This document shows positions 45,253 to 54,936 of a DNA stretch of 64,000 nt, piece by piece. The translations under genes were made by a program, and so were the position numbers. The stretch is taken from assembly GCF_002269345.1 (NCBI RefSeq), contig NZ_CP022889.1, positions 310,001 through 374,000 of the forward strand, written 5' to 3'. How positions within the stretch are numbered: the stretch's first letter is position 1; every line of letters begins with the position of its first letter. The notes below the pieces were generated by a model, which was not told the DNA's origin, ran no database searches, and saw only the letters and a program-made list of their open reading frames with translations. Source of the DNA: Tsuneonella mangrovi (GTDB lineage: Bacteria; Pseudomonadota; Alphaproteobacteria; Sphingomonadales; Sphingomonadaceae).

Positions 45253-45963
45253 ATGAGCGAACTCGAGCGGATCGATTACGCCCACGGCGAGACCCCGTTG
45301 ACGGGCTACATTGCCCTCCCCTCGGGCACGCCGCGGGCTGCGGTCGTTGTGTTCCCGACGATCATGAATCATGCACCCAACGCGATGCGGCGAATGCCGA
45401 TGCTGGCTGATGCGGGCTACCTTGCATTCATGGCGGATTTCTATGGCGCACCGGTTCCCGATCGGGCTGCAGCGTTCGCACTCGGATCGGCACTGCGCAA
45501 CGATGTCGATCACTATCGCGCCCGAATTGCCGCAGCACTCGACACCTTCGCCATGCATCCCGAGCGCGGCAGTTTGCCAATGATGGCGATCGGATACTGC
45601 ATGGGCGGCCAGGCGGTGCTCGAAGCGGCGCGGATGGGCGCTGACCTTGCGATGGTCGCAAGCTTTCACGGGATCCTGTCCAGCGACCGCCCGGTGGGTG
45701 CCGATGATACAATCCGCCCACGCATCCTCGTTTGTCACGGCGACCGGGATCCGCTCGTTCCGCGCGAGCAGGTGGCTGCGTTCGAAGAGGAAATGGACGC
45801 GGCCGGGGCCAACTGGCACTTGCACGTCTATTCGGGCGTAAAGCACGGTTTCACCGATCCCGAATCCGACAGCCACAACATGGAAGCGCTGGGCTATAAC
45901 ACCAGCGCCGACCGCCAGAGCTGGGCGGCGATGCTCAGCCTGATGGACGAAATCCTCGGTTAG
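45253..45963 (+). CDS. Dienelactone hydrolase family protein
   Basis: 236 residues, alpha/beta hydrolase. The nucleophile is Cys in IGYCMGGQAVLE (about residues 116-127), with Asp in CHGDRDPLVP and His in YSGVKHGFTDPE. Dienelactone hydrolases open dienelactone in chlorocatechol breakdown, but most genomic copies have other esterase substrates. It converges on DUF1330 with a 4-base overlap. Confidence 0.88.
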   Translation: MSELERIDYAHGETPLTGYIALPSGTPRAAVVVFPTIMNHAPNAMRRMPMLADAGYLAFMADFYGAPVPDRAAAFALGSALRNDVDHYRARIAAALDTFAMHPERGSLPMMAIGYCMGGQAVLEAARMGADLAMVASFHGILSSDRPVGADDTIRPRILVCHGDRDPLVPREQVAAFEEEMDAAGANWHLHVYSGVKHGFTDPESDSHNMEALGYNTSADRQSWAAMLSLMDEILG

Positions 45964-46388
45964 AAACCGCCGCCGCCTTCGCCCGGCTTGAACCGGATCA
46001 GGCGGCTATCGACGAGCGCGGCAGTGCGGTTGACCACGGCCAGCTGGTAGTCGGGATCCTTGATCATTTCGAAGAACGCGGCGCTGTCGGGATATTCGGC
46101 TACGAAGCCATCGTCCCAGTGGATCGTCTCCGGCCCGGTCACCATTGCCTGAAATGCGCCACGCCACACGATCTTGCCGCCCACGCGGCGGAAGATCGGG
46201 CCGCTCGTCTTGCCGTATTCCTCGTAGGCTCGCCGTCCGCTCCAGCCCTTGTCGGCATTGGGGTGTCCGTTCGGAAATTCGGCGTGCTCGCGATAGTTGA
46301 GCAGGTTGAGCATGTGGATCGGTTCATCGCGCGGAAGCGCCTTGAAGGCTTCGAAATTGGCGCGACTGGGATCGATGTAATTGGTCAT
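45960..46388 (-). CDS. DUF1330 family protein
   Basis: 142 residues, a dimeric alpha/beta barrel (ferredoxin-like) small protein. PIHMLNLLNYREHAEFP near the N terminus and WDDGFVAEYPDSAAFFEMIKD are the DUF1330 marks. No function is established. It overlaps the acyl-CoA ligase gene by ATGA (46385-46388), so it is transcribed after it. Confidence 0.83.
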   Translation of the reverse strand: MTNYIDPSRANFEAFKALPRDEPIHMLNLLNYREHAEFPNGHPNADKGWSGRRAYEEYGKTSGPIFRRVGGKIVWRGAFQAMVTGPETIHWDDGFVAEYPDSAAFFEMIKDPDYQLAVVNRTAALVDSRLIRFKPGEGGGGF

Positions 46389-47995
46389 GTCGCACCTTCG
46401 AGGGTGTAATCCTTGAACCGTTCGCGCAGGTCCTTCTTGCTGATCTTGCCGGTCGCGGTGTGCGGGATGTCATCGACGAACTCGACGGCGTCGGGCAGCC
46501 ACCACTTGGCGACCTTGTCCTTCAGGTAGTCGATCACGTCGCTATCCGAGATCGTTGCGCCTTCCTTGCGAACTACGAACAATACGGGTCGCTCATCCCA
46601 CTTGGGGTGCGGCATCCCTACGGCAGCGGCTTCGGCCACATCGGGATGCCCGACAGCGGCGTTTTCGAGTTCAACCGAGCTGATCCATTCGCCGCCCGAC
46701 TTGATCACGTCCTTGGTGCGATCGGTCAGTTGCAGTGTGCCATCGGGATGAAGGATCCCGACATCACCGGTGTCGAACCACCCGTCGGCATCGGTCGCAT
46801 CCTGCTCTGCCTTGAAATACCGCTTGATGATCCACGGACCGCGGATTTGCAGTGCGCCGCTGGTTTCTCCGTCGCGCGGCAGGACCTTAGTCGGATCGTC
46901 GAGATCGATCGTGCGGAGCTCAACCCCGAAAATCGGGCGTCCCTGCTTGGCGGTCGTTTCGACCTTTTCCTCGAAGGTGAGGTTGTCCCAATCTGTGGTC
47001 GGACCGCCGACGGTTCCGATCGGGCTGGTTTCGGTCATGCCCCACGCGTGCTGGACGCGGGTGCCGTTCTTCATCAGCCGCTCGATCATGAAGCGCGGCG
47101 CGGCAGAGCCGCCGATGGTTGCTGCCCTGAGCTTCGGAAGTTCGAGGTTGTTGGCATCGCAGAATTGGAAATGCGCCAGCCAGACCGTCGGCACGCCCGC
47201 GCTATCGGTCACCCCTTCGCGCTTCATCAGTTCGTCGAGCACCGCCGGGTCGTTGACGGCCGAAAACACAAACTTGATGCCCGCCATGGCGCCGGCATAC
47301 GGCAAGCCCCAGCTGGCGGCATGGAACATCGGTACGACGGGAAGCATCACGCTCGACGGACTGAAGTTGAACGCGGATGTCTGCAACCCTGAAAGCGCAT
47401 GCAGCACGGTCGAACGATGCTCGTATAGCACACCCTTGGGATTGCCCGTCGTGCCGCTGGTGTAGCACAACATGCAAGGATCGCGCTCGTCGCCTTCGAT
47501 CCACCGATAATCGCCATCATGGGCAGCAATCCAGTCTTCGAAGCCGGTTACATCCGACCCGGCGGGCGGATCGTAACAGACGTAGTGTTCGACCGTCGGC
47601 CAACGGTCGCGCATCCTGTCGACGATGGGCTGAAATGCCGCATCGTAGAGCAGCACACGGTCTTCGGCGTGGTTGACGATGTATTCGAGCTGGTCTTCGA
47701 ACAGTCGCGGATTGACGGTATGGAGCACCCCGCCCATCCCTGCGACGCCGTACCAGCTGACCAGGTGTCGCGAATGGTTCATCGCCAGGCTTGCGACCCG
47801 ATCGCCCGGTTCGATCCCGGCAGCATCGAGTGCCTGAGCCAGTTTCAACGCATCGCCGCGAATCCCGGCCCAGGTGGTGCGTGTTTCGGTCCCATCGGCC
47901 CAGCGGCTGACGATTTCGCGGGCCCCCGCCTCGCGCGCGGCGTGATCGATCACCCGCGTAACCCGCATCGTCCAGTCCTGCATTGCTCCGAGCAT
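46385..47995 (-). CDS. Fatty-acyl-CoA ligase (AMP-forming, medium/long chain)
   Basis: 536 residues. The adenylate-forming core shows the P-loop [17 protein letters not shown] (about 176-192), [22 protein letters not shown], and the C-terminal [19 protein letters not shown] and [15 protein letters not shown] with the catalytic Lys. It activates fatty acids to acyl-CoA. The first ATG (47995) and a second at 47983 (MQDWTMRV) are both possible. It forms a unit with DUF1330 downstream. Confidence 0.9.
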   Translation of the reverse strand: MLGAMQDWTMRVTRVIDHAAREAGAREIVSRWADGTETRTTWAGIRGDALKLAQALDAAGIEPGDRVASLAMNHSRHLVSWYGVAGMGGVLHTVNPRLFEDQLEYIVNHAEDRVLLYDAAFQPIVDRMRDRWPTVEHYVCYDPPAGSDVTGFEDWIAAHDGDYRWIEGDERDPCMLCYTSGTTGNPKGVLYEHRSTVLHALSGLQTSAFNFSPSSVMLPVVPMFHAASWGLPYAGAMAGIKFVFSAVNDPAVLDELMKREGVTDSAGVPTVWLAHFQFCDANNLELPKLRAATIGGSAAPRFMIERLMKNGTRVQHAWGMTETSPIGTVGGPTTDWDNLTFEEKVETTAKQGRPIFGVELRTIDLDDPTKVLPRDGETSGALQIRGPWIIKRYFKAEQDATDADGWFDTGDVGILHPDGTLQLTDRTKDVIKSGGEWISSVELENAAVGHPDVAEAAAVGMPHPKWDERPVLFVVRKEGATISDSDVIDYLKDKVAKWWLPDAVEFVDDIPHTATGKISKKDLRERFKDYTLEGAT

Positions 47996-48087
47996 TACTC
48001 TCTCCCACTGCTCGTGCCCGTTCGGGCGGCTTGTTGTGGGATCAAGACTGCAATGGAGGGACTATCGGCGCAAGCAAAACCGGTTTG

Positions 48088-51000
48088 TCAGGCCACAAGC
48101 CGAAGTCTCGCCTGTCCGCGTTGTGTGGTCAGTGAAACGTTGACGATACCCTCGATTGCGGCGAGTCGTTCGGCCAGTTCGCCGTCGAGGTGGTAACTCC
48201 AGCCGAGCCGCACGATCGGTTCGCGCCCTTCGCCGGTGCGGAGCCGCACGCAAACCTCGCCCCGCCCTTCCGGCCCTGGCGCGAGCTCCATCTTGAGCGC
48301 TTCGATCGCCGACGGATCGAACACATCGAGCTTGAGCAGCATCCGTGCGCCGGCCTTCACGTCCTTGAGCGGTCGCGCGCCACGCACCGTTATGCGGGGC
48401 GGCTCGTCCGGAGTGGGTGAATCGAGCTCTACGTTGAGCAGTACGCAAGTGCTCTCTTCGGACCATTTCTGGAAGCTGGCGACCAGCCCCTCTTCGAAGC
48501 AAGCGGCAGAGAATTGCCCGGTCGCGTCGGAAAAGTCTGCGCGGATGAAGTCGTTACCCTTGCGGGTCTTTCCGCGTGAGACCTTCTCGACCATCGCGGC
48601 CATCACTGCCTGAGCGCGACCGCCCGGTGGCGCGCCGCCCTCCATCAACGAGGCATAGCTGCGTGCACCGTTGGCGGACGCGATTTCGCGGAATTGCTGG
48701 ACTGGATGCGCGGAGAAGTAGAACCCGAACATTTCGCGTTCTTTGCTCATCCGTTCCGAGCGCGACCATTCCTCGACCTCGGCAAGTCGCAGTGTTTCGC
48801 CTTCGTGCTCCTCACCACCGAACAGGCCGTGCTGGCCGCTCGAGCGTTCGCGTTCGGCCGCATCGGCGACCGCCATCAGCATCTCGGCATTATCGTGGAC
48901 CTTGGCGCGATTGGGCTCGAGGTGATCGAGTGCCCCGGCACAGGCCAGCGCTTCGAGCTGGCGCCGGTTCATCGCGCCCGGCGGAATGCGCTCGAACAGC
49001 TGCTGAAGGGTGTCGAACCAGCCATGCGCCTCGCGCTCGGCCACAATCGCTTCCATCGCTTTCTCGCCGACGTTTCGCACTCCGGCGAGCGCATAGCGCA
49101 CGGCATAACCTTCGTCGGTCCGTTCGACGGTGAACTCGGCCTCGGAACGGTTGATATCGGGCGGTTCAACTGCGATTCCTTGCCGCCGCGCGTCATCGAC
49201 GAAGACCGCCAGCTTTTCCGACTGGTGCATGTCGAAGCACATCGATGCGGCGAAAAACTCTTCCGGATAGTGCGCCTTGAGCCATCCCGTCTGGTACGCG
49301 AGCAGCGCGTAAGCGGCGGCGTGCGACTTGTTGAAGCCGTATCCGGCGAACTTGTCGATCAAGTCGAACAGCTCGCTCGCCTTGTTTGCCGGGATATCGG
49401 ACACCTCGGCGCAACCTTTGATGAAGCGGTGGCGCTGCGCGTCCATCTCCGACTGCTTTTTCTTGCCCATTGCCCGGCGGAGCAGGTCTGCGTCGCCGAG
49501 CGAGTAGCCCGCGAGGATCTGCGCGGCCTGCATCACCTGTTCCTGGTAGACGAAGATGCCGTAGGTCTCGGCTAGGATTTCCTCGAGCTTGGGGTGCGGG
49601 TATTCGATCGGAACTTCGCCGGCCTTGCGCTTGCCGAACAGCGGGATGTTGTCCATCGGTCCCGGTCGATAGAGCGAGACCAGCGCGATGATGTCTTCGA
49701 ACTTGCTCGGCTTGACGGCCGTCAGCGTGCGCCGCATCCCCTCGGATTCCAGCTGGAACACGCCGACAGTGTTGCCGACCTTGAGCAATTCGAACACCGC
49801 AGGATCGTCGAGCGGCAACGTCGAAAGGTCGATCTCGATCTTGCGTTTGGCAAGCAGCTGGACCGCCTTCTTGAGGACCGAAAGCGTTTTCAGCCCGAGG
49901 AAGTCGAACTTCACCAGTCCGCTGCTTTCGACGAATTTCATGTCGAACTGCGTGACCGGCATATCCGATCGCGGATCGCGGTAGAGTGGGACCAGCTGGC
50001 TGAGCGGTCGGTCGCCGATCACGACGCCCGCCGCATGGGTCGAGCTGTTGCGCGGCAACCCTTCCAACTGCATCGCCAGGTCGATCAGCCGCTTGACCTC
50101 GTCGTCGTTGTCGTATTCGCGCTTGAATTCGGAAACACCGTTAAGCGCGCGCGGAAGCGGCCAGGGATCGGTCGGGTGATTGGGCACCATCTTGCAGAGA
50201 CGATCCACGTGCCCGTAGCTCATTTGCAGGATACGCCCGGTATCGCGCAGCACCGCGCGGGCCTTCATCTTGCCGAATGTGATGATCTGCGCGACGTGAT
50301 CGTGGCCGTACTTGGCCTGGACGTAGCGGATCACTTCGCCGCGCCGCGTTTCGCAGAAATCGATGTCAAAGTCCGGCATCGAGACGCGCTCGGGATTGAG
50401 AAAGCGTTCGAACAGCAGCCCCAGCCGGATCGGGTCGAGGTCGGTGATCGTCAGCGCCCAGGCGACCAGGCTGCCAGCGCCTGAACCGCGGCCCGGCCCA
50501 ACGGGGATGTCCTGATCCTTGGCCCACTTGATGAAGTCGGCAACGATAAGGAAGTAGCCCGGGAACCCCATGCCTACGATGATGTCGATCTCGAACTCGA
50601 GCCGTTTCTTGTATTCGCGGACTTCACCCCACACGCCCTCGCTCTCAAGCAAGGGGAATTCCTCACTCAATTCGCCGAGATTGGCATCCGGGTGAGTGAG
50701 CGCGCACCGAAGCTCATCGTGGAGCGGCTCCGGATAATACTGCTTCAATCGCTCGACGAGACCGTTTCGCGAATCGTCGGCCAGTGCTCTGGCTTCGCCT
50801 TCGAGATCGCCGGCAAGGCTCGGCAGGATCGGAGCGCGTTGCGGGGGCGCAACGCCGCATCGCTGGGCAATCACCAGCGTGTTTGCCAATGCTTCGGGAA
50901 GGTCTTCGAAAAGCTCTTCCATCATCGGCCCGGATTTGACGAACGCCTCGGGGTTCGAACGCGGGCGTTCGGGCGCATCGAGATGGGTCGAATTGGCGAT

Positions 51001-51645
51001 GCACAGCATCGCATCGTGCGCTGCGTGGAAATGCGGATCGGCGAAATTGGCGGGATTGGTCGCGACCAGTGGCAGGTCGCGGGCGTATGCGAGCGCGACG
51101 AGCGATTCCTCGGCCCGTTCGCATATCGGGCTGCCATGCCGGGCAAGCTCGACGTAGAGACGCCCCGGAAACAGCGCCATCAGGCGTTCGGCAAGCGCTT
51201 CCGCATCGTCGGATTTACTGTCGGCATACAACCGGGTGAGTCCGCCTTCGTTCGCTCCGGTGAGCGCGATCAGGCCATCGGTCTTGCCTTCGAGGTCGGC
51301 CAGCTGGACGTGCGCTGACAAATCGAGCGGTCGCTCGAGATGCGCTTTACTGACGAGCGCACAGAGGTTGTCGTATCCGGTCTCATCCTGCGCAAACAGC
51401 GGCAAGTGGTCGATCGTCTCGTCGCGCGCTACCCCTAGCAATGTGCCGATGATCGGTTGCACGCCGAGGCCGAAACACGCCTCGGCAAAAGCGACCGAGC
51501 CGTAGAGACCGTTTCGATCGCAAATCGCGATCGCCGGGAATCCGCGATCCTTGGCGACTTTGGCGATTGCCTTGGGATCAATCGCCCCTTCGAGCATCGA
51601 ATAGCTCGACATGACGCGCAAGGGGACGAACGGGACGTAAGCCAT
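48088..51645 (-). CDS. dnaE: DNA polymerase III subunit alpha (replicative DnaE1)
   Basis: 1185 residues. PHP domain from FVPLRVMSSYSMLEGAIDP (1-about 280), polymerase palm with GPGRGSGAGSLVAWAL and catalytic PDFDIDFCE (about 413-421), fingers GYGFNKSHAAAYALLAYQTG, and an OB domain late in the protein (MVEKVSRGKTRKGNDFI). Length, PHP start and context fit the essential replicase, not the shorter error-prone DnaE2. Single gene with 77 bases to gpx upstream. Confidence 0.95.
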   Translation of the reverse strand: MAYVPFVPLRVMSSYSMLEGAIDPKAIAKVAKDRGFPAIAICDRNGLYGSVAFAEACFGLGVQPIIGTLLGVARDETIDHLPLFAQDETGYDNLCALVSKAHLERPLDLSAHVQLADLEGKTDGLIALTGANEGGLTRLYADSKSDDAEALAERLMALFPGRLYVELARHGSPICERAEESLVALAYARDLPLVATNPANFADPHFHAAHDAMLCIANSTHLDAPERPRSNPEAFVKSGPMMEELFEDLPEALANTLVIAQRCGVAPPQRAPILPSLAGDLEGEARALADDSRNGLVERLKQYYPEPLHDELRCALTHPDANLGELSEEFPLLESEGVWGEVREYKKRLEFEIDIIVGMGFPGYFLIVADFIKWAKDQDIPVGPGRGSGAGSLVAWALTITDLDPIRLGLLFERFLNPERVSMPDFDIDFCETRRGEVIRYVQAKYGHDHVAQIITFGKMKARAVLRDTGRILQMSYGHVDRLCKMVPNHPTDPWPLPRALNGVSEFKREYDNDDEVKRLIDLAMQLEGLPRNSSTHAAGVVIGDRPLSQLVPLYRDPRSDMPVTQFDMKFVESSGLVKFDFLGLKTLSVLKKAVQLLAKRKIEIDLSTLPLDDPAVFELLKVGNTVGVFQLESEGMRRTLTAVKPSKFEDIIALVSLYRPGPMDNIPLFGKRKAGEVPIEYPHPKLEEILAETYGIFVYQEQVMQAAQILAGYSLGDADLLRRAMGKKKQSEMDAQRHRFIKGCAEVSDIPANKASELFDLIDKFAGYGFNKSHAAAYALLAYQTGWLKAHYPEEFFAASMCFDMHQSEKLAVFVDDARRQGIAVEPPDINRSEAEFTVERTDEGYAVRYALAGVRNVGEKAMEAIVAEREAHGWFDTLQQLFERIPPGAMNRRQLEALACAGALDHLEPNRAKVHDNAEMLMAVADAAERERSSGQHGLFGGEEHEGETLRLAEVEEWSRSERMSKEREMFGFYFSAHPVQQFREIASANGARSYASLMEGGAPPGGRAQAVMAAMVEKVSRGKTRKGNDFIRADFSDATGQFSAACFEEGLVASFQKWSEESTCVLLNVELDSPTPDEPPRITVRGARPLKDVKAGARMLLKLDVFDPSAIEALKMELAPGPEGRGEVCVRLRTGEGREPIVRLGWSYHLDGELAERLAAIEGIVNVSLTTQRGQARLRLVA

Positions 51646-51722
51646 CGTCGGAACCTACGAATTCGGACGCGATTCGCTAAGCCTGACCGTGCTCGATTTC
51701 TCCACAGCCCTGGAAGGCAAGA

Positions 51723-52202
51723 TCACAGCAGAGCGGCGATATCCTTCTCGATGCTCGCCGGGGCATCGTTCGGTGCATAACGACGCACGACATTGCCTTC
51801 GCGGTCGATCAGGAACTTGGTGAAGTTCCACTTCACCGACTTGGTTCCCATCAGCCCGGGAGCTTCCGATTTCATCCATTCATAGAGCGGGATTGCGCCG
51901 TCGCCGTTGACTTCGATCTTCTGCATGATCGGGAAAGTCACGTCGTAGGTCAGCTTGCAGAAACTGGCGATCTCTTCCGCATTTCCGGGCTCTTGGCCGG
52001 CAAACTGGTTGCACGGAAAGCCGAGTACTTCGAAACCCTTGTCGGCATATTTGCGCTGTAGCTCCTCGAGCCCTTCGTATTGCGGGGTGAAGCCGCATTT
52101 GCTCGCGACATTGACTACCAGCAGCACCTTGCCTTTCTTCTCGGCCAGGTCGAGCGGCGTTCCATCCGGCTTGTTGACGGTAAAATCGGCGATCGTGGTC
52201 AT
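51723..52202 (-). CDS. Glutathione peroxidase (Cys type)
   Basis: 159 residues. The peroxidatic Cys36 is in NVASKCGFTPQY, followed by LGFPCNQFAGQEP (with Gln of the catalytic tetrad) and VKWNFTKFLIDREG (Trp, Asn). Bacterial Cys-GPx usually takes electrons from thioredoxin. Its start overlaps the stop of the upstream small secreted protein (52199-52202). Confidence 0.94.
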   Translation of the reverse strand: MTTIADFTVNKPDGTPLDLAEKKGKVLLVVNVASKCGFTPQYEGLEELQRKYADKGFEVLGFPCNQFAGQEPGNAEEIASFCKLTYDVTFPIMQKIEVNGDGAIPLYEWMKSEAPGLMGTKSVKWNFTKFLIDREGNVVRRYAPNDAPASIEKDIAALL

Positions 52203-52741
52203 GGTAGCGGCTCCGTTCGGCGGCGATAGGTCAGATCATAGCGGGTTACCCACGTCAGTCCATGATCGAACGACGCCTCGCCATGTTGCCGCACGGTGTC
52301 CGTGTCGATCGGCGTATAGGTCTGGCGCACCAGCGCGTCCTTACCGTCGGGCGTGAACCGCGGCCAGTATCCGGTCAGCACCATCTTGCCACCATCGGCG
52401 GGCCCCCCGGTAAATTCGACTACCGCTGGTGACGACCCGATCCAGAATTGCCGCCACAGTCCGGTCTTGGTGTCGAAGCCGTTGAGACTGCCACCTCCGC
52501 TGCCCTTGAGCGGCATCCAGTTCTCGCGCACCGCGCAGCCGCCGTAGAGTTTCTCGATCCGGCTGTGGGCAACCAGGTTATCCTTGCCGGTGGGGTAGAC
52601 GTCCCACTCCCCTACCCAGAAGTCGAATGCGGCATGATTCGCATCTGCGCAGGATGGTTGAGGCGGTGCCTGGTTTGGCGTTGGCGTTGCCGATTGCACG
52701 GCGAGAGCCAGCGCGGCGAGCGAAGCAAACGCTGGTATCAT
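52199..52741 (-). CDS. Secreted DUF1579-like protein
   Basis: 180 residues. A signal peptide (MIPAFASLAALALAVQSA) is followed by a mature part starting HAAFDFWVGEWDVYPTG, a hallmark of DUF1579-type lipocalin-like proteins, with two Cys (PSCADA, GGCAVRE). Role unknown. GAGGGG lies 7 bases before the ATG, but it is within a hairpin (52747-52770). It is coupled to gpx downstream. Confidence 0.78.
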   Translation of the reverse strand: MIPAFASLAALALAVQSATPTPNQAPPQPSCADANHAAFDFWVGEWDVYPTGKDNLVAHSRIEKLYGGCAVRENWMPLKGSGGGSLNGFDTKTGLWRQFWIGSSPAVVEFTGGPADGGKMVLTGYWPRFTPDGKDALVRQTYTPIDTDTVRQHGEASFDHGLTWVTRYDLTYRRRTEPLP

Positions 52742-52746
52742 AGATT

Positions 52747-52770
52747 ATCCCCTCTGTTTGGTGAGGGGAT
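52747..52770 (-). promoter_or_regulatory. Stem-loop sequestering the ribosome site of the DUF1579-like gene
   Basis: On the minus strand ATCCCCTC (first arm), an 8-base loop ACCAAACA, then GAGGGGAT. The second arm contains the Shine-Dalgarno sequence GAGGGG, 7 bases from the ATG at 52741. Perfect 8-bp pairing would block ribosome binding. Confidence 0.55.
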
Positions 52771-52854
52771 CGTCGTGCGTCGGGTAGAGATCAACCGGAG
52801 ATGGACGAGTTGCCATTTAGGATCGACGGACTTTGCACCTGCGGCAGCGACAGG

Positions 52855-53532
52855 TCAGGTCAGCACTCCATCATGAAGCCGCACGATACGGTCCATCTTT
52901 GCCGCAAGCCGCTCGTTGTGCGTTGCGACCAACGCTGCGCTGCCTTCGCCGCGCACCAGCTCGAGGAACTGCGCCAGGACCTTGTCCGAAGTTTGTTCAT
53001 CGAGGTTACCGGTCGGTTCGTCCGCGAGAACCAGCTGGGGACGATTGGCCAACGCTCGACCGACGGCAACGCGTTGTTGCTCGCCTCCGGAAAGCTGGCT
53101 CGGCCGATGTTCGAGCCGGTGACCGAGGCCGAGGGCGTCGAGGATGGCTTGTGCCCTTTCCTCAGCTTCGCCGCGCGAACGCCCTGCCACCAGCTGCGGA
53201 ATGACCACATTCTCGAGCGCATTGAAGTCCGGCAGCAAGTGGTGGAACTGGTAGACAAAGCCAAGGTGTTCGCGGCGAAGCGTCGTCCGGCCATCTGCAG
53301 GAAGCGCGTTAGCATCGATCCCGGCGATCTCGATCTGACCACTGAACCCGCCTTCGAGCAGCCCGACCGCCTGGAGCATCGTCGACTTGCCCGACCCAGA
53401 CGGCCCGAGCAGCGCGACGATCTCCCCGGGCGCGATCGCCAGATTGACGCCGCGCAGAACCTCGATCGTCACCCCGCCTTGCTCGAACGAGCGCGTGAGG
53501 CCGGTCAGGCGGACAACAGGCGCATCATTCAT
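52855..53532 (-). CDS. lolD: LolD, ATP-binding subunit of the lipoprotein-releasing ABC transporter
   Basis: 225 residues. Walker [13 protein letters not shown] (about 41-52), Q loop [11 protein letters not shown] (the LolD-like FQFHHLLP motif), signature [15 protein letters not shown], Walker [13 protein letters not shown]. LolCDE extracts lipoproteins from the inner membrane for LolA. The ATG at 53532 lies 8 bases inside the end of the permease gene; the open frame further upstream is the permease gene in another frame. Confidence 0.93.
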   Translation of the reverse strand: MNDAPVVRLTGLTRSFEQGGVTIEVLRGVNLAIAPGEIVALLGPSGSGKSTMLQAVGLLEGGFSGQIEIAGIDANALPADGRTTLRREHLGFVYQFHHLLPDFNALENVVIPQLVAGRSRGEAEERAQAILDALGLGHRLEHRPSQLSGGEQQRVAVGRALANRPQLVLADEPTGNLDEQTSDKVLAQFLELVRGEGSAALVATHNERLAAKMDRIVRLHDGVLT

Positions 53533-54766
53533 AGCGCAACACCTGCACCGGATCGGTGCTTGCGGCCTTGAACGCCGGATAGAGGGTCGCAAGGAAACTC
53601 AGCACCAGCGCCAGCAGGCAGATGCCGATGATTTCAACCGGATCGGGCCGCGATGGGAGCGTCGAGAGGAACCGGACCGAAGGATCCCACAGGTTCTCTC
53701 CCGTCAGCCACTGGATCGCATCGACTATGTTCTGGCGAAAGAACAGCACCAGGAAGCCGAGCCCGAGCCCTGCCCCCGTGCCAATTGCTCCGACAGTGAA
53801 ACCTGCCGTGACGAAAATCTTGAGCAAACTTCGTCTTGTAGCGCCCATTGTTCGCATGATTGCAATGTCCCGGGTCTTGGCGCGCACCAGCATGACGAGG
53901 CTCGAGAGGATGTTGAATGCAGCAACTAAGACGATGATCGACAGCGCGAAGAACATCGCCACCCGCTCGACCTCGAGGGCCTGGAACAGCGAGGAGTTTA
54001 TCTGCTTCCATGTCGAAACGACCGCCCTGCCCGCGAGCGCCTGCTTCACGGGGGCGAGGATCTCGCCAACTTTCTCCGCATCGGTGGTCTTGACCTCGAT
54101 CATGCCGATGGTGTCGCCCATCAACAGCAAGGTCTGGGCATCGGGGATCGGCATGACGACGAACTTCTCGTCGTAGTCATAGACCCCGACCTCGAAAATT
54201 GCCGCCACACGATACCCGATCTGGCGCGGCACCGTGCCGAACGGTGTCGAGCGCCCTGCCGGATTGATGATCGTAATCATGTCTCCGACATGCGCGCCGA
54301 GGTTCTCGGCGAGCCGCGCGCCGATTGCCACATTTCCCGAATCGGGTTTCAAGGCTGCGAGATCGCCCGCGACAACGTCCGGCTTGAGACGCCCGATGTC
54401 CGCTGGTGTGTTGCCGCGCACGAGCACGCCTTCGACCCGGCCCTGGAAAGTGACCAGCAGGGGTTGTTCGATCAGCGGACTGGCGCGGACCACACCGGGG
54501 GTTGCCTCGATTTCCTTCAGCACGCCCTGCCAGTTATCCAGCCTGCCGCCGTATGCCTGGACGATTGCGTGGCCGTTGAGGCCCACGATTTTGTCGATCA
54601 GGTCGGCGCGAAAGCCGTTCATCACGCTCATGACGATGACCAGCATTGCCACGGAAAGCATGACCACGCCGACGCTTATTCCCGCAACCAGTGCGATGAA
54701 TCCTTCGCCCTTGCCCGGCAGCATGTATCGCTTGGCGATGGTCCATTCGAATGAAGAAAGCAGCAC
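53525..54766 (-). CDS. lolC: LolC/LolE-type lipoprotein-releasing permease
   Basis: 413 residues: helix 1 after the [20 protein letters not shown] start, a large periplasmic domain (about 50-265), and three C-terminal helices with [21 protein letters not shown] and [15 protein letters not shown]. Only one permease is present, so it may work as a homodimer or pair with a distant copy, as in other alphaproteobacteria. It is first in the lolC-lolD unit. Confidence 0.92.
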   Translation of the reverse strand: MLLSSFEWTIAKRYMLPGKGEGFIALVAGISVGVVMLSVAMLVIVMSVMNGFRADLIDKIVGLNGHAIVQAYGGRLDNWQGVLKEIEATPGVVRASPLIEQPLLVTFQGRVEGVLVRGNTPADIGRLKPDVVAGDLAALKPDSGNVAIGARLAENLGAHVGDMITIINPAGRSTPFGTVPRQIGYRVAAIFEVGVYDYDEKFVVMPIPDAQTLLLMGDTIGMIEVKTTDAEKVGEILAPVKQALAGRAVVSTWKQINSSLFQALEVERVAMFFALSIIVLVAAFNILSSLVMLVRAKTRDIAIMRTMGATRRSLLKIFVTAGFTVGAIGTGAGLGLGFLVLFFRQNIVDAIQWLTGENLWDPSVRFLSTLPSRPDPVEIIGICLLALVLSFLATLYPAFKAASTDPVQVLRYE

Positions 54767-54773
54767 GGCGGGG

Positions 54774-54796
54774 TGATAATCGTCCGAGGATTATTA
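54774..54796. promoter_or_regulatory. AT-rich dyad between lolC and purF
   Basis: TGATAATC (54774-54781) and GATTATTA (54789-54796) form an imperfect 7-of-8 dyad around GTCCGAG, 8 bases upstream of the lolC start and 140 bases before purF. It could be an operator or part of the lolC promoter; no regulator is suggested. Confidence 0.25.
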
Positions 54797-54936
54797 GGGT
54801 TCGCGCGGTGTAGGGGTGGCAACGCGCACACGCAACGCGAAAAGGTTGTGACGCGCAACACCCCGCCCTTGTAATCGAGCCGTAACATCGCCATTGAGCG
54901 TGCCGTGACGCGCCGCCCACGCAAGGTCTGCCAGCG

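Noticed and set aside
48016-48027. Small hairpin GCCCG-TT-CGGGC downstream of dnaE
   Set aside because: Five pairs, a two-base loop and no T tract; too weak to call a terminator.
48088-51645. dnaE2 identity for the DnaE gene, to complete the imuAB set
   Set aside because: It has 1185 residues and a full PHP start as in the replicative enzyme, and there is no LexA box before it in the 77-base gap.
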